Assembly: GCF_001431625.1 (NCBI RefSeq)
Contig: NZ_LLXT01000094.1
Span: 49,055-113,054, forward strand
Direction: 5' to 3'
Length of the DNA stretch: 64,000 bases
Source: Stenotrophomonas geniculata ATCC 19374 = JCM 13324
GTDB taxonomy: Bacteria > Pseudomonadota > Gammaproteobacteria > Xanthomonadales > Xanthomonadaceae
Every line of letters starts with the position of its first letter. Positions within the stretch are counted from its first letter, which is position 1. The translations under genes and the position numbers were made by a program. Below, piece after piece: positions 8,148-17,596 of this stretch. The notes beneath the pieces are model-generated. The model did no database searches, was not told the origin of the DNA, and saw only the letters and a program-made list of their open reading frames with translations.

Positions 8148-9349
8148 CTCTCTCCCGTACCTTCCCGCTGATCGGCGGCGTGCTGCTGACCGTGCTGCTG
8201 GCCGGCTGCGCAGGCAACGCGCAGACACCTGCAAATGAAGACCCCGCCGCGGCCAAGGCGGGCACCGACGATGGCCATGGCCACGCGACCGACAGCAAGG
8301 AAGCCAAGGCGGAAGCCGCCAAGGTGCCGGCTGACGCCGATGAAGGCGTGGTGCCGCTGACCCCGGAGCAGATCAAGGCGTCCGGTATCGAGGTGGTCGC
8401 CATCGGCCGCGGTGGCGGTGGCTCGACGCGCCTGTCCGGCCGCGTCGAGCCGTCGCTGGGCGCACGTGCCTCGGTGGCGTCGACCGTGACCGGCCGCGTC
8501 GAACGCGTGCTGGTCGCACCGGGCACCGCAGTGAAGCAGAACCAGGCCCTGGCCATCGTGGTCAGTGGCGAAGCGGCGGTGTTCCGCGCCAATGCGCTGG
8601 CCGCCTCGGCCGAAGCCGAGGCTGCGCGCCTGGCCTATGGCCGCGACAAGGCGCTGGTCGACCAGGGCGTGGTCGCGCGCCAGGAAATGGAAGCCTCGCG
8701 CGCACGCTCGCTCGCGGCACAGGCCCAGGCCGCCGCCGCGCAGGCCCAGGCCGCCGCCAACGGTGCGCCCGATGCCAGTGGCCGCGTGCGCATCACCAGC
8801 CCGGTGGCCGGCATCGTCGGCAACGTGCAGGTCACCCCGGGTGGTGTGGTCGCTGCCGGCAGCGCGGTGGCCGATGTCGCCGACCCGTCGATGAACGAGC
8901 TGGTGTTCACCGCACCGCCGGCGCTCGCTGCACAGGTCACGCCGGGCATGAAGCTGGAAGTGAGTGTGCCGGGGGGCAGCTTCACCGCCACCGTCACCGG
9001 CTCGGCCGCCGATGTCCGCCAGCAGGGCGGCGTCGCGGTGATCCGCGCCACGCCGGTGGATGCTTCGCTGCCGCCGGCCGGTTCGCCGGTGTCGGCCGTG
9101 GTGGTCACCGAAGGTCAGGACGGCTCGCTCAGCGTGCCCGCCGATGCGGTGCAGAACGTCGATGGCAGCAGTGTGGTGTTCGTCGCCGTCGAAGGCGGCT
9201 TCAAGGCGCAGCCGGTACTGGCCGGGCGTCGCGCCGGCGACCGTATCGAGATCCTCGGTGGGCTGACCGGCAACGAGCGCATCGTCGGTGCCAACGCCTT
9301 CCTGCTCAAGGCCGAACTGGCCAAGGGCGAAGCCGAGCACGGCCACTGA
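8144..9349 (+). CDS. czcB: RND periplasmic adaptor, CzcB-like lipoprotein
   Basis: Membrane-fusion protein linking the inner-membrane pump to the outer-membrane channel, 401 residues. The N-terminus has a lipobox, LLTVLLAGC (cysteine near residue 25), so it is probably lipid-anchored. A histidine-containing linker (DDGHGHATD) follows, then the barrel-sandwich/lipoyl segment VTGRVERVLVAPGTAVKQNQ, an alanine-rich hairpin around residues 150-205 and beta-barrel sequence. It ends EAEHGH, 10 bp before the pump gene. Confidence 0.9.
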   Translation: MTLSRTFPLIGGVLLTVLLAGCAGNAQTPANEDPAAAKAGTDDGHGHATDSKEAKAEAAKVPADADEGVVPLTPEQIKASGIEVVAIGRGGGGSTRLSGRVEPSLGARASVASTVTGRVERVLVAPGTAVKQNQALAIVVSGEAAVFRANALAASAEAEAARLAYGRDKALVDQGVVARQEMEASRARSLAAQAQAAAAQAQAAANGAPDASGRVRITSPVAGIVGNVQVTPGGVVAAGSAVADVADPSMNELVFTAPPALAAQVTPGMKLEVSVPGGSFTATVTGSAADVRQQGGVAVIRATPVDASLPPAGSPVSAVVVTEGQDGSLSVPADAVQNVDGSSVVFVAVEGGFKAQPVLAGRRAGDRIEILGGLTGNERIVGANAFLLKAELAKGEAEHGH

Positions 9350-9359
9350 GGAGGCGACC

Positions 9360-12300
9360 ATGTTCAAGCTGATCATTGAAACAGCGGTGCGCCACCGCTG
9401 GCTGGTGGTGTTCATGGCCGCGCTGATCGCCGCCGTGGGCCTGTTCCAGCTCGGCAAGCTGCCGATCGACGCGGTGCCGGACATCACCAATCGCCAGGTA
9501 CAGATCAACACGGTGGCGCCAGCACTGACCCCGGAGCAGATCGAGCGGCAGGTGACCTATCCGCTGGAAACCGCGCTGGCCGGCATTCCCGGCCTGACCA
9601 CCACGCGTTCGCTGTCGCGCAATGGCTTCTCGCAGGTCACCGCGATCTTCACCGATGCCACCGACATCTACTTCGCCCGCCAGCAGGTAGCCGAGCGCAT
9701 GCGCGAAGCGTCGGAAGACCTGCCCGATGGTGCATCACCGATGCTGTCGCCGGTCACCACCGGCCTCGGTGAAGTGCTGATGTGGACGGTGGACTTCACC
9801 ACGTTCGACCCAGCCAAGCTGGCCAAGCCCGGTGAAGCCGGCTGGCAGGCCGGTGAGGTCTACCGCACACCGGAAGGCAACCTGCTGCGCACGCCGGATG
9901 AACGCGCGACCTACCTGCGCACCGTGCAGGACTGGATCATCGCGCCGCAGATGCGTTCCAGTCCGGGGCTGGCCGGCGTCGATACGGTTGGCGGCTACGT
10001 CAAGGAGTACGGCGTGCATCCGGACAGCGCCAAGCTGGCCGCGCACGGCCTCGGCCTGGCCGACCTGGTCACTGCCCTGCAGCGTTCCAACGTGCAGGCC
10101 GGTGCCGGTTTCGTGCAGCGTGCCGGCGAGGGCCTGGTGGTACGTGCCGACGGCCTGGCGCTGACCACCGACGACCTGGCGCAGGCGCCGGTGGCCACCC
10201 GCAATGGCGTGGTGGTGCGCGTAGCCGATGTGGCCGACGTCGACCTGAGCCGCGCGCCGCGCCTGGGTGCGGCCAGCCGCAATGGCCATGAAGCCGTGCT
10301 GGGTACCGCGCTGATGATCGCCGGTGGCAACAGCCGCACCGTGGCGCAGGCAGCTGCGGCGCGCCTGGAACAAGTGAACAAATCGCTGCCGGCCGACATC
10401 GTGGCGGCACCGGTGCTGGACCGCAGCGTGCTGGTCAATTCCACCATCAAGACCGTGGCCAGGAACCTCACCGAGGGCGCACTGCTGGTGGTGGTGGTGC
10501 TGTTCCTGCTGCTGGGCAACCTGCGTGCGGCGACGATCACCGCGCTGGTGATCCCGCTGTCGTTCCTGTTCGCAGTGATCGGCATGAACCGCTTCGGCAT
10601 CAGCGGCAACCTGATGAGCCTGGGTGCGCTGGACTTCGGCATCCTGGTGGACGGTGCGGTGATCGTGGTCGAGTCGACCCTGCTGATGCTGGGCCAGCGC
10701 CGCGCCGAACTGGGCCGTGCGCTGACCGCGATGGAACGCCTGCGCGTGGCCGCCGATTCGGCGCTGAAGATGGCGCGCCCGGCGGCGTTCGGCCAGCTGA
10801 TCATCCTGCTGGTGTTCGCGCCGATCCTCACCCTGGAAGGCGTGGAGGGCAAGACGTTCCACCCGATGGCGGCGACCTTCATGCTGGCCCTGGTCGGTGC
10901 CTTCCTCTTCTCTTTCACCTTCGTGCCGGCGATGGCCGCACTGCTGGTGCGCGAGCCGAAGCTGAAGGACGGCGAGGCACACAGCGATGATGGCGAGCAC
11001 GAAACCAAGCTGATCCGTGTACTGCGTGCGCGCATCGAGCCGGTGATCCGCAAGGCCGTGGCGCATCCGCGCACGGTGGTGGCCGGTGCGGTGATGATGG
11101 TGGTGGTGGGCATCGGCTCGTTCTCGCTGCTGGGCCGTGAGTTCATGCCGACGCTGGACGAAGGCAACGTGGCGATGCAGGCCCTGCGCGTGCCATCGAC
11201 GTCGCTGGAGCAGTCACTGGCCATGCAACTGGCGTTGGAGAAGGTGATTGCCAAGCAGCCGGAAGTGGAGACGGTGTTCTCGCGTACCGGTACCGCCGAG
11301 GCGGCGATCGATCCGATGCCGACCAATATCTCCGACAGCGTGATCATGCTGAAGCCGCGCAAGGACTGGCCCGATCCGAAGCTGGACAAGGAAGCCCTGG
11401 TGGCGCGCTTCGAGAAACTGGCCGGCCAGCAGCTGGGCAACAGCTTCGAGTTCAGCCAGCCAATCGAGCTGCGCTTCAACGAGTTGATTTCCGGCGTGCG
11501 TACCGACCTGGCGGTGATGGTCTTCGGCGATGACTTCAGCCAGCTGCAGAAGGTGGCCGACCAGGTGGCGCTCAAGCTGCGTGCGGTGGATGGCGCTGCC
11601 GATGTGCGGGTGGAACAGATTTCCGGCCTGCCCACGCTGAACGTGGCGATCGACCACGTGGCGGCGGCGCAGTACGGGCTGACCGCCGCGGACGTGAGCG
11701 ATGCGCTGTCCACCGGCATTGGCGGCACTGCGGCCGGCAAGATCTTCGAAGGTGATCGCCGCTTCAACGTGGTGGTGCGCCTGGACGATGCCTCGCGCAA
11801 CGATCCGGACCAGCTCGCGTCACTGCCGATCGCCACGCCGTCGGGGCTGGTGATTCCGCTGTCGTCGGTGGCGCGCATCACGGTGAGCGAAGGGCCGAAC
11901 CAGATCAGCCGCAACAACGGCAGCCGCCGCGTGGTGGTGCAGGCCAACGTGCGTGGGCGCGACCTGGGTGGCTTCGTCGGCGAGGCGCAGGCCGCCGTCG
12001 CCAACGTGGCACTGCCGCCGGGTGCCTACCTGACCTGGGGTGGCCAGTTCGAGAACCTGCAGCGCGCGGAGAAGCGGCTGGCGACGGTAGTGCCGGTGGT
12101 GTTCCTGCTGATCGGCAGCCTGCTGTTCATGGCCCTGCGCAGCGGCAAGGAAGCCATTCTGGTGTTCAGCTGCGTGCCGTTGGCGCTGGTCGGCGGCATC
12201 CTCGCGCTGCTGCTGCGTGGCATGCCGTTCTCGGTATCGGCGGCGGTTGGCTTCATCGCCGTCTCCGGCGTGGCGACCTTGAACGGCCTGGTGTTGATGC

Positions 12301-12569
12301 AGGCGATCCGCGAACGCCTGGATGCCGGCGACCTGCCGCTGCAGGCGGCGATCAACGGTGCCTCCAGCCGCATCCGCGCGGTGTTGACCACGGCGCTGGT
12401 GGCGATCGTCGGCTTCATTCCGATGGCGATTGCCAGTGGTTCCGGCGCGGAGGTGCAGAAGCCGCTGGCGACGGTGGTGATCGGTGGCCTGATCACCGCC
12501 ACCGTGCTGACCCTGCTGGTGCTGCCGACGTTTGCCGCGCGCGTGGCCAAGCCGCGGTCGGTGGGGTGA
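9360..12569 (+). CDS. czcA: Heavy-metal efflux RND pump (CzcA/CusA family)
   Basis: Inner-membrane proton/metal antiporter of 1069 residues, the normal length. It starts MFKLIIETAVRHRWLVVFMA after an excellent Shine-Dalgarno (GAGGAGGCGACC before the ATG at 9360). Transmembrane helix 4 contains LDFGILVDGAVIVVE, with the acidic residues of the divalent (Co/Zn/Cd) HME1 branch; the monovalent Cu/Ag branch has a different motif. Later signatures are FMPTLDEGNVAMQALR and GVATLNGLVLMQAIRERL. An ATG-spaced operon with czcC and czcB; no regulator gene lies nearby. The exact metal cannot be read from the sequence. Confidence 0.93.
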   Translation: MFKLIIETAVRHRWLVVFMAALIAAVGLFQLGKLPIDAVPDITNRQVQINTVAPALTPEQIERQVTYPLETALAGIPGLTTTRSLSRNGFSQVTAIFTDATDIYFARQQVAERMREASEDLPDGASPMLSPVTTGLGEVLMWTVDFTTFDPAKLAKPGEAGWQAGEVYRTPEGNLLRTPDERATYLRTVQDWIIAPQMRSSPGLAGVDTVGGYVKEYGVHPDSAKLAAHGLGLADLVTALQRSNVQAGAGFVQRAGEGLVVRADGLALTTDDLAQAPVATRNGVVVRVADVADVDLSRAPRLGAASRNGHEAVLGTALMIAGGNSRTVAQAAAARLEQVNKSLPADIVAAPVLDRSVLVNSTIKTVARNLTEGALLVVVVLFLLLGNLRAATITALVIPLSFLFAVIGMNRFGISGNLMSLGALDFGILVDGAVIVVESTLLMLGQRRAELGRALTAMERLRVAADSALKMARPAAFGQLIILLVFAPILTLEGVEGKTFHPMAATFMLALVGAFLFSFTFVPAMAALLVREPKLKDGEAHSDDGEHETKLIRVLRARIEPVIRKAVAHPRTVVAGAVMMVVVGIGSFSLLGREFMPTLDEGNVAMQALRVPSTSLEQSLAMQLALEKVIAKQPEVETVFSRTGTAEAAIDPMPTNISDSVIMLKPRKDWPDPKLDKEALVARFEKLAGQQLGNSFEFSQPIELRFNELISGVRTDLAVMVFGDDFSQLQKVADQVALKLRAVDGAADVRVEQISGLPTLNVAIDHVAAAQYGLTAADVSDALSTGIGGTAAGKIFEGDRRFNVVVRLDDASRNDPDQLASLPIATPSGLVIPLSSVARITVSEGPNQISRNNGSRRVVVQANVRGRDLGGFVGEAQAAVANVALPPGAYLTWGGQFENLQRAEKRLATVVPVVFLLIGSLLFMALRSGKEAILVFSCVPLALVGGILALLLRGMPFSVSAAVGFIAVSGVATLNGLVLMQAIRERLDAGDLPLQAAINGASSRIRAVLTTALVAIVGFIPMAIASGSGAEVQKPLATVVIGGLITATVLTLLVLPTFAARVAKPRSVG

Positions 12570-12580
12570 GGTGAGAGGGG

Positions 12581-12613
12581 GTCGGAGCCCCGCCCTTCGG
12601 GCGGGGCTCTGAC
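12581..12613. terminator. Bidirectional hairpin terminator between czcA and the DUF885 gene
   Basis: A 15-bp stem, GTCGGAGCCCCGCCC against GGGCGGGGCTCTGAC, with one mismatch and a TTC loop. It sits between converging genes. It belongs to the same sequence family as the hairpins at 6374 and 43796. Confidence 0.75.
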
Positions 12614-12628
12614 CCGATCACACGACGG

Positions 12629-14401
12629 TCAGGCCTTCTTGCGTTCGGCGATGTAGGCCTGGATCTGCTGTTCCAGCACCGGCAGCGGCACCGAGCCCTG
12701 CTTGAGCAGGGTGTCGTGGAAACCCTTGATGTCGAACTTGTCGCCCAGCTCCTTCTCGGCCTGCGCACGCAGGCGCACGATGGCGATCTCGCCCAGCTTG
12801 TAGCTCAGCGCCTGGCCCGGCCAGGAAATGTAGCGGTCCACTTCGGTGGTCACTTCATGCTCGCTCAGCGCGGTGTGGTCACGCAGGTAGGCCAACGCCT
12901 GCTCGCGGGTCCAGCCCTTGCTGTGCACGCCGGTGTCGATCACCAGGCGCGCGGCGCGCCACATCTCATAGGTCAGGCGGCCGAAATCCTCGTACGGGGT
13001 TTCGTAGATGCCCATCTCCACGCCCAGCTTCTCGCAGTACAGCGCCCAGCCTTCGCCATAGGCGGAGATGTAGGCGTTGCGGCGGAACTCGGGCAGGTTC
13101 TTCTGCTCGGCGGCGATGGCGCCCTGCAACGCGTGGCCCGGATCGGACTCATGCAGGGTCAGTGCCGGCAGGTTGTACAGCGGGCGCGACGGCAGGTTGT
13201 AGGTGTTGAGCCAGTAGGTGCCCATGCCACCGCGGCCGGCGGTCCAGAACGGCGCAATGTCCGGCGGCACCGGCACGATGGTGAAGCGGGCGCGCGGCAG
13301 CGTCATGTACTTGCCAAGCTGGCCATCGGCGCGCTTGGAGATCCACGCGGCACGCGACAGCAGCTCTTCCGGCGTCTTGGCGTAGAACTGCGGGTCGGTA
13401 CGCAGGAAGGTCAGGAATTCGGCGAAGCTGCCCTTGAACTTCACCTGCTTGATGATGTCGTTCATTTCCTTCTGGATGCGTGCGACTTCATCCAGGCCGA
13501 TGCGGTGGATCTCGTCCGGCGACAGGTCCAGCGTGGTGTATTCGTGGATCTGCTGCTTGTAGTACGCCTTGCCGTCGGGCATCGCTTCGGCGGCCAGGGT
13601 GGTGCGCGCCTGCGGCACGTACTCGTTGACGAAGAAGGTGCGCAGCTGCTGGAACGCGGGCACCACCTTGCCACTGATCGCTTCACGCGCCTGCGCCTGC
13701 AGCCTGGCCTGTTCGGCCGCCGGAACGGTGTTGGGCAGCTTCTTGAACGGCGCGTACAGCGGCGATTCGGTCGGGTCCTTCAATTCGGCGACGGTGGCGA
13801 TGGAGACCTCGCGGCCATCGAGCACGGCACGCGGCACGCTGAAGCCGCGCTTCAGGCCGGCGCGCATGTTGTCGGTCTGCTGGCCGAAGTAGCGCGGCAC
13901 ATCGTTCAGCCGTGCGATGTAGTTCTGGTAGTCCTGCACGGTCTTCATCTCGCGCCGGGCCATGAAGGACAGGTTGGACCAGAACGAGGAGTCGGCGTTG
14001 AACGGCATCTCGTAGCCACGCAGGCGCGTCTCTTCGGCCAGGTTGAACACCTGGTCGTGGTAGATCGCGTAGTTGACCTGGTTGTCGGGCGACAGGGTCT
14101 TCGGATCGATCTTCTTCAGCGCGGCGAGGGTCTCGTCCCACACCTTCAGGCGCGCCTGCTGCGCGGCCGGGCCGACGTCGGGCATGCGGGTGGCGTTGGC
14201 CGGAGCGTCTTCGTCCTCGCTGGCCTCGCCGCCGCCATCCTGGCGCCACTTCCATTCCTTCTCGTACAGCGCGCGGAAGGCGGCATCGGCGGGCGATTCG
14301 GTGGCCACGCTGGCCGGTGCGGCGGTGGCGGGCGGCGCGGCCAGGGCCACGGCAGGGGCGGACAGGGCGATCAGCAGGGCAACGGCAAGACGGGTTTTCA
14401 C
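12629..14401 (-). CDS. DUF885 family protein (putative exported metallopeptidase)
   Basis: Secreted or periplasmic protein of about 590 residues, the usual length for DUF885. The N-terminus VKTRLAVALLIALSAPAVALA is a signal peptide. The central family motif LTLHESDPGHALQ (His-Glu...His) is expected to bind a metal, and AYISAYGEGWALYCEKLG follows it as in other members. Start: the signal peptide begins at a GTG at 14401 (a second GTG lies at 14407); the frame upstream contains REP sequence and is not coding. Peptidase activity is inferred from the motif only. Confidence 0.85.
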   Translation of the reverse strand: MKTRLAVALLIALSAPAVALAAPPATAAPASVATESPADAAFRALYEKEWKWRQDGGGEASEDEDAPANATRMPDVGPAAQQARLKVWDETLAALKKIDPKTLSPDNQVNYAIYHDQVFNLAEETRLRGYEMPFNADSSFWSNLSFMARREMKTVQDYQNYIARLNDVPRYFGQQTDNMRAGLKRGFSVPRAVLDGREVSIATVAELKDPTESPLYAPFKKLPNTVPAAEQARLQAQAREAISGKVVPAFQQLRTFFVNEYVPQARTTLAAEAMPDGKAYYKQQIHEYTTLDLSPDEIHRIGLDEVARIQKEMNDIIKQVKFKGSFAEFLTFLRTDPQFYAKTPEELLSRAAWISKRADGQLGKYMTLPRARFTIVPVPPDIAPFWTAGRGGMGTYWLNTYNLPSRPLYNLPALTLHESDPGHALQGAIAAEQKNLPEFRRNAYISAYGEGWALYCEKLGVEMGIYETPYEDFGRLTYEMWRAARLVIDTGVHSKGWTREQALAYLRDHTALSEHEVTTEVDRYISWPGQALSYKLGEIAIVRLRAQAEKELGDKFDIKGFHDTLLKQGSVPLPVLEQQIQAYIAERKKA

Positions 14402-14509
14402 GAGCACAGGTTCCCGGGAAGGCAGACCCCGATCATGGCACCGCTCATCGTCCGTGGCATGGGACGAAGGTCCTGCCTGCGCCGCGGACCGGGGCCCCGG
14501 TAGCGGCCA

Positions 14510-14558
14510 ACCTGGGTTGGCCCCAAACCCAGCGCCGACCAAGGTCGGCATCTACCGG
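14510..14558. repeat. SMAG REP units
   Basis: Two palindromic units, GGCCAACCTGGGTTGGCC (about 14511-14524) and GCCGACCAAGGTCGGCATCT ending in CTAC, sit upstream of the DUF885 gene and just past the end of the LAB_N gene. Confidence 0.65.
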
Positions 14559-14562
14559 AGAC

Positions 14563-14913
14563 CTAGTGGCTGGCCCTGTCCCGCTTCCAGCCCCGGTGCT
14601 TGATGTCCAGCTGCAGGCTGTACAGCGCGGTGAACGCCGGGAACAGGTTCTGCAGCACGCCCACCGAGTCCTGCTTGGCCGAGAACAGGAAGTAGCTCAG
14701 CGTCATCAGGCTGCCGACCACGCTCATGTACCAGAACAGCCGCGGGATCACCGGCTTGCCCGCACGCTTGGACGCGATGAACTGGACCAGCCAGCGGCCA
14801 CCGAACATCAGCGCGCCGGTATAGCCGATCAGCTTCCAGCCGGTCACATGCAGGCCGGTCCAGTACAGCCAGGTCAGCGGCTGGTCGAGCCAGTGCAGTT
14901 CCAGCCCCATCAC
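14563..14913 (-). CDS. Lipid-A-disaccharide-synthase N-terminal (LAB_N) domain membrane protein
   Basis: Membrane protein of 116 residues with three or four hydrophobic segments (WKLIGYTGALMFGGRWLVQF, RLFWYMSVVGSLMTLSYFLF). The sequence GGRWLVQFIASKRAGKPVIP followed by FWYMSVVGSL is the LAB_N signature. It overlaps the glycosyltransferase gene by 4 bp (ATG 14913, stop at 14910), so the two are coupled. LAB_N proteins often accompany polyprenyl-phosphate glycosyltransferases; a helper role in that reaction is inference. ATG 14910 is an alternative start. Confidence 0.82.
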   Translation of the reverse strand: MMGLELHWLDQPLTWLYWTGLHVTGWKLIGYTGALMFGGRWLVQFIASKRAGKPVIPRLFWYMSVVGSLMTLSYFLFSAKQDSVGVLQNLFPAFTALYSLQLDIKHRGWKRDRASH

Positions 14914-15632
14914 CGCTCTTCCACCGCAGTGCGCTTGCTGCGGGTGATCAGCCAGGCCACGCCGCGCAGATCACGAATGCCGACCAGCGCGCGGCCCAGA
15001 TTGTTGTACTTGGACACGCCGGCGGTACGGTGGCGGTGGTTGACCGGCACGCTAGTGGTCTTCCAGCCAGCACGCTGCATCAGCGCCGGCAGGTAGCGGT
15101 GCATGTGGTCGAAGTACGGCAGGTCGAGGAACGCGCTGCGCTCGAACAGCTTGATGCCGCAGCCGGTATCGGGCGTATCGTCGCGCAGCATGCGTGCACG
15201 GATGGCGTTGGCCCACTTGCTGGCCCAGCGCTTGCTGCCGCTGTCCTGGCGGTTGACACGCCAGCCGGCGAACAGCTTCACCTGCGTCTCGGCGGCATCG
15301 CGCGCGGCCAGCAGTTTGGGAATATCGGCCGGATCGTTCTGGCCGTCACCATCGAGGGTGGCGATCCAGGGCGCCCGTGCGTGCTTGACGCCGGTGCGCA
15401 CGGCGGTGCTCTGCCCGCTCTGGTTCACGTGGTGCAGCACCCGCAGTTCCGGCGTGGTCGCCTTCAGGCCCTGCAGCACAGACAGGGTGTCATCGCGCGA
15501 GTGATCGTCGATGTAGACGATCTCGAACGGCAGCCGCCCGCGCAGTGCAGCGGTGATTTCGGCAACCAGCGGGGCGACATTGTCGCGCTCGTTGAATACC
15601 GGGACGACAACGGAAAGCTCGGGTTGGCTCAT
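14910..15632 (-). CDS. Family 2 glycosyltransferase (polyprenyl-phosphate sugar synthase type)
   Basis: GT-A glycosyltransferase of 240 residues. It starts MSQPELSVVVPVFNERDNV and has IVYIDDHSRDDT (nucleotide binding), IATLDGDGQNDPADIPKLL with the metal-binding DGD near residue 94, and later HRHRTAGVSKYNNLGRAL. This arrangement is that of dolichol- or undecaprenyl-phosphate sugar synthases such as ArnC, but without their two C-terminal membrane helices; membrane contact may come from the LAB_N partner. Start at ATG 15632; the upstream in-frame ATG at 15668 adds non-family sequence. Confidence 0.88.
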   Translation of the reverse strand: MSQPELSVVVPVFNERDNVAPLVAEITAALRGRLPFEIVYIDDHSRDDTLSVLQGLKATTPELRVLHHVNQSGQSTAVRTGVKHARAPWIATLDGDGQNDPADIPKLLAARDAAETQVKLFAGWRVNRQDSGSKRWASKWANAIRARMLRDDTPDTGCGIKLFERSAFLDLPYFDHMHRYLPALMQRAGWKTTSVPVNHRHRTAGVSKYNNLGRALVGIRDLRGVAWLITRSKRTAVEER

Positions 15633-15721
15633 AAGGCACTCGGCCAAAGGGGGACAAAGACCGCGCATTCTCCGAAGCCGAGGTTATCCGAAGATGAATC
15701 CGGCTGTGTGAGGATCCCTCC

Positions 15722-16687
15722 TCAGGCGCGATCACCAAAGTACTCGCGGCACCACTGCACGACGGGGGGCAACCCTTCTTCGATCGGGGTCACCGCATCG
15801 AAGCCGAATGCGTCATGGGCGCGCCGGGTGTCGGCCATCGTGCGTACCATGTCGCCGGGCTGCATGGGCTTGTAGACCTTCTGCGCGGGGCGGCCGGCCG
15901 CCTGCTCGATCACGCTGATGAAGCGCTCCAGCTCGACCGGCGTATGGTTGCCGAGGTTGAACACCCGGTGCGGTACCGGACCATCGGCCGGATGCGCGAG
16001 CGCGCCGAGAATACCCGACACGATGTCGGAGACATGTGTGAAATCGCGCTGCATGCGGCCTTCGTTGAACACGTCGATCGGCCGCCCCGCCAGCACCGCG
16101 CGCGAGAACAGCAGCGGCGCCATGTCCGGCCGGCCCCACGGGCCATACACGGTGAAGAAGCGCAGGCCGGTGGCATGCAGGCCGTAAAGCTGCGCGTAGG
16201 TGTAGGCCATCAGCTCGTTGGCCGCCTTGGTCGCCGCGTACAGCGAGCGCGGCTGGTCCACGCGCTGGTCCTCGGAGAACGGCGGCGTGGCCGAATCGCC
16301 GTAGACCGAACTGCTGGAGGCATAGACCAGGTGTTGCACGCCACGGTGGCGACACAGCTCGAGCATGTTGACGAAGCCGACCAGGTTGCTGTCGACGTAG
16401 GCATGCGGGTTTTCCAGCGAATAGCGCACGCCGGCCTGCGCGGCCAGATGGATCACCGCGGTCGGCTTCACTTCGTCGAACAGTGCCGCCAAGCCCTGCT
16501 GGTCGGTCAGGTCCAGGGTGCGCAGGTCCAGCGCCGGGCACAGCGCTGCCACGCGGTCGCGCTTGATCTGCGGGTCGTAGTAGTCGTTGAAGTTGTCCAG
16601 GCCGACCACCGGCTGGCCCGCCTCCAGCAGCGCGCGGGCGGTGTAGGCACCGATGAAGCCGGCAGCGCCGGTGAGCAGGATGGTCAT
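15722..16687 (-). CDS. NAD-dependent nucleotide-sugar epimerase (UDP-glucuronate 4-epimerase-like)
   Basis: Extended short-chain dehydrogenase of 321 residues. The NAD motif ILLTGAAGFIGAYTARAL is at residues 3-20; DNFNDYYDPQIKRDR near residue 32 is typical of UDP-glucuronate 4-epimerases. The catalytic triad is visible in ASSSSVYGD and YAATKAANE (YxxxK); RFFTVYGPWGRPDMA follows. It probably makes UDP-galacturonate, which would feed the glycosyltransferase 90 bp downstream. UDP-glucose 4-epimerase is the alternative but the DYYDP motif argues against it. Confidence 0.87.
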   Translation of the reverse strand: MTILLTGAAGFIGAYTARALLEAGQPVVGLDNFNDYYDPQIKRDRVAALCPALDLRTLDLTDQQGLAALFDEVKPTAVIHLAAQAGVRYSLENPHAYVDSNLVGFVNMLELCRHRGVQHLVYASSSSVYGDSATPPFSEDQRVDQPRSLYAATKAANELMAYTYAQLYGLHATGLRFFTVYGPWGRPDMAPLLFSRAVLAGRPIDVFNEGRMQRDFTHVSDIVSGILGALAHPADGPVPHRVFNLGNHTPVELERFISVIEQAAGRPAQKVYKPMQPGDMVRTMADTRRAHDAFGFDAVTPIEEGLPPVVQWCREYFGDRA

Positions 16688-16738
16688 GGCAGTTGCCTGG
16701 AGATCAATGAGTACAGGTGCAGAGGATACGCTGCGAGC

Positions 16739-17470
16739 TCAGAACAGCCCGAAACGCTTCTTGGCCACATTGGCGCGGCCGGGTTCGATCACGTCCTGGA
16801 TCTTCTTCGCATCGAAGCGGTCGAGCAGCGCCTCGGCGCCCTTCTTCAGCTTCAGATCCATCTCTTCCGGATACAGCGGAACCAGGGCCATGAAGCTGAT
16901 GGTCTTGCCGTCGTCCAGTTCCAGCGTGGCGAAGTCCTCCGGGGTCGTCACCGGCGGCAGCACAATGGCACCGTCGAAGCCCACGCCCTGCGCGTAGGGC
17001 TCGCTGGGGTGGCCGTTGGGAATGGTGTGGCCGAAGCCCAGCCAGGTGTCGTACTCGTGCGGCAGCCGCGCCATGCCCTTCAGCAGGCGCACCGGCCAGT
17101 AATTGCGTTCGTCCTCGAAGGCATCCTGCGAGATCGGCCAGTCAGCCGGCAGGGTCACCATCAGTTCCATGTAGCGGGGCACGTCCGCGTCCACCTCGGC
17201 GGGCACGGTCATCGGCAGGTCGCTCATGCCGGAGGTGACCAGTCGCAGGTACGGACACTGGTCAGTGGCCGGTACCACGTGCACGTCGATGTGCACCAGG
17301 TCGGAGATGATCTCGTGGAAGACACCGGACACCGGACCCAGATGGCGCTCGATGTGCGCGCCGATCGCCTCGATGTGTTCTTCGCCCTGTGGCGGGGTGA
17401 AGTCCTTCTGGCGGCTGTGCACCATGATCGGGCTGCCGCCCGGGCTGACGTCGTCGAATGTGTTGCTCAT
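16739..17470 (-). CDS. Suppressor-of-fused (SUFU) domain protein
   Basis: Cytosolic protein of 243 residues. The segments PRYMELMVTLPADWPI, NYWPVRLLKGMARLPHEYDTWLGFGHTIPN and SFMALVPLYPEEMDLKLKKGAEALLDRF match the bacterial SUFU domain. In bacteria this domain is often found as an immunity protein or of unknown role; no toxin gene is next to it here. Start ATG 17470 follows GGGAGCAGGAC, a good ribosome-binding site. It reads the same way as parB but is separated by 126 bp with no obvious link. Confidence 0.8.
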   Translation of the reverse strand: MSNTFDDVSPGGSPIMVHSRQKDFTPPQGEEHIEAIGAHIERHLGPVSGVFHEIISDLVHIDVHVVPATDQCPYLRLVTSGMSDLPMTVPAEVDADVPRYMELMVTLPADWPISQDAFEDERNYWPVRLLKGMARLPHEYDTWLGFGHTIPNGHPSEPYAQGVGFDGAIVLPPVTTPEDFATLELDDGKTISFMALVPLYPEEMDLKLKKGAEALLDRFDAKKIQDVIEPGRANVAKKRFGLF

Positions 17471-17596
17471 GTCCTGCTCCCTGGATGAGGCCACGGACCG
17501 GAGAGCGATGCATCCCCCGGCGCGCGCGGCGGTGCGTTCCCTGTCACCTGCAGGACGCGGCAGGAACAGGCCGCATCCCCTGGCGCTGCGCCGGGC

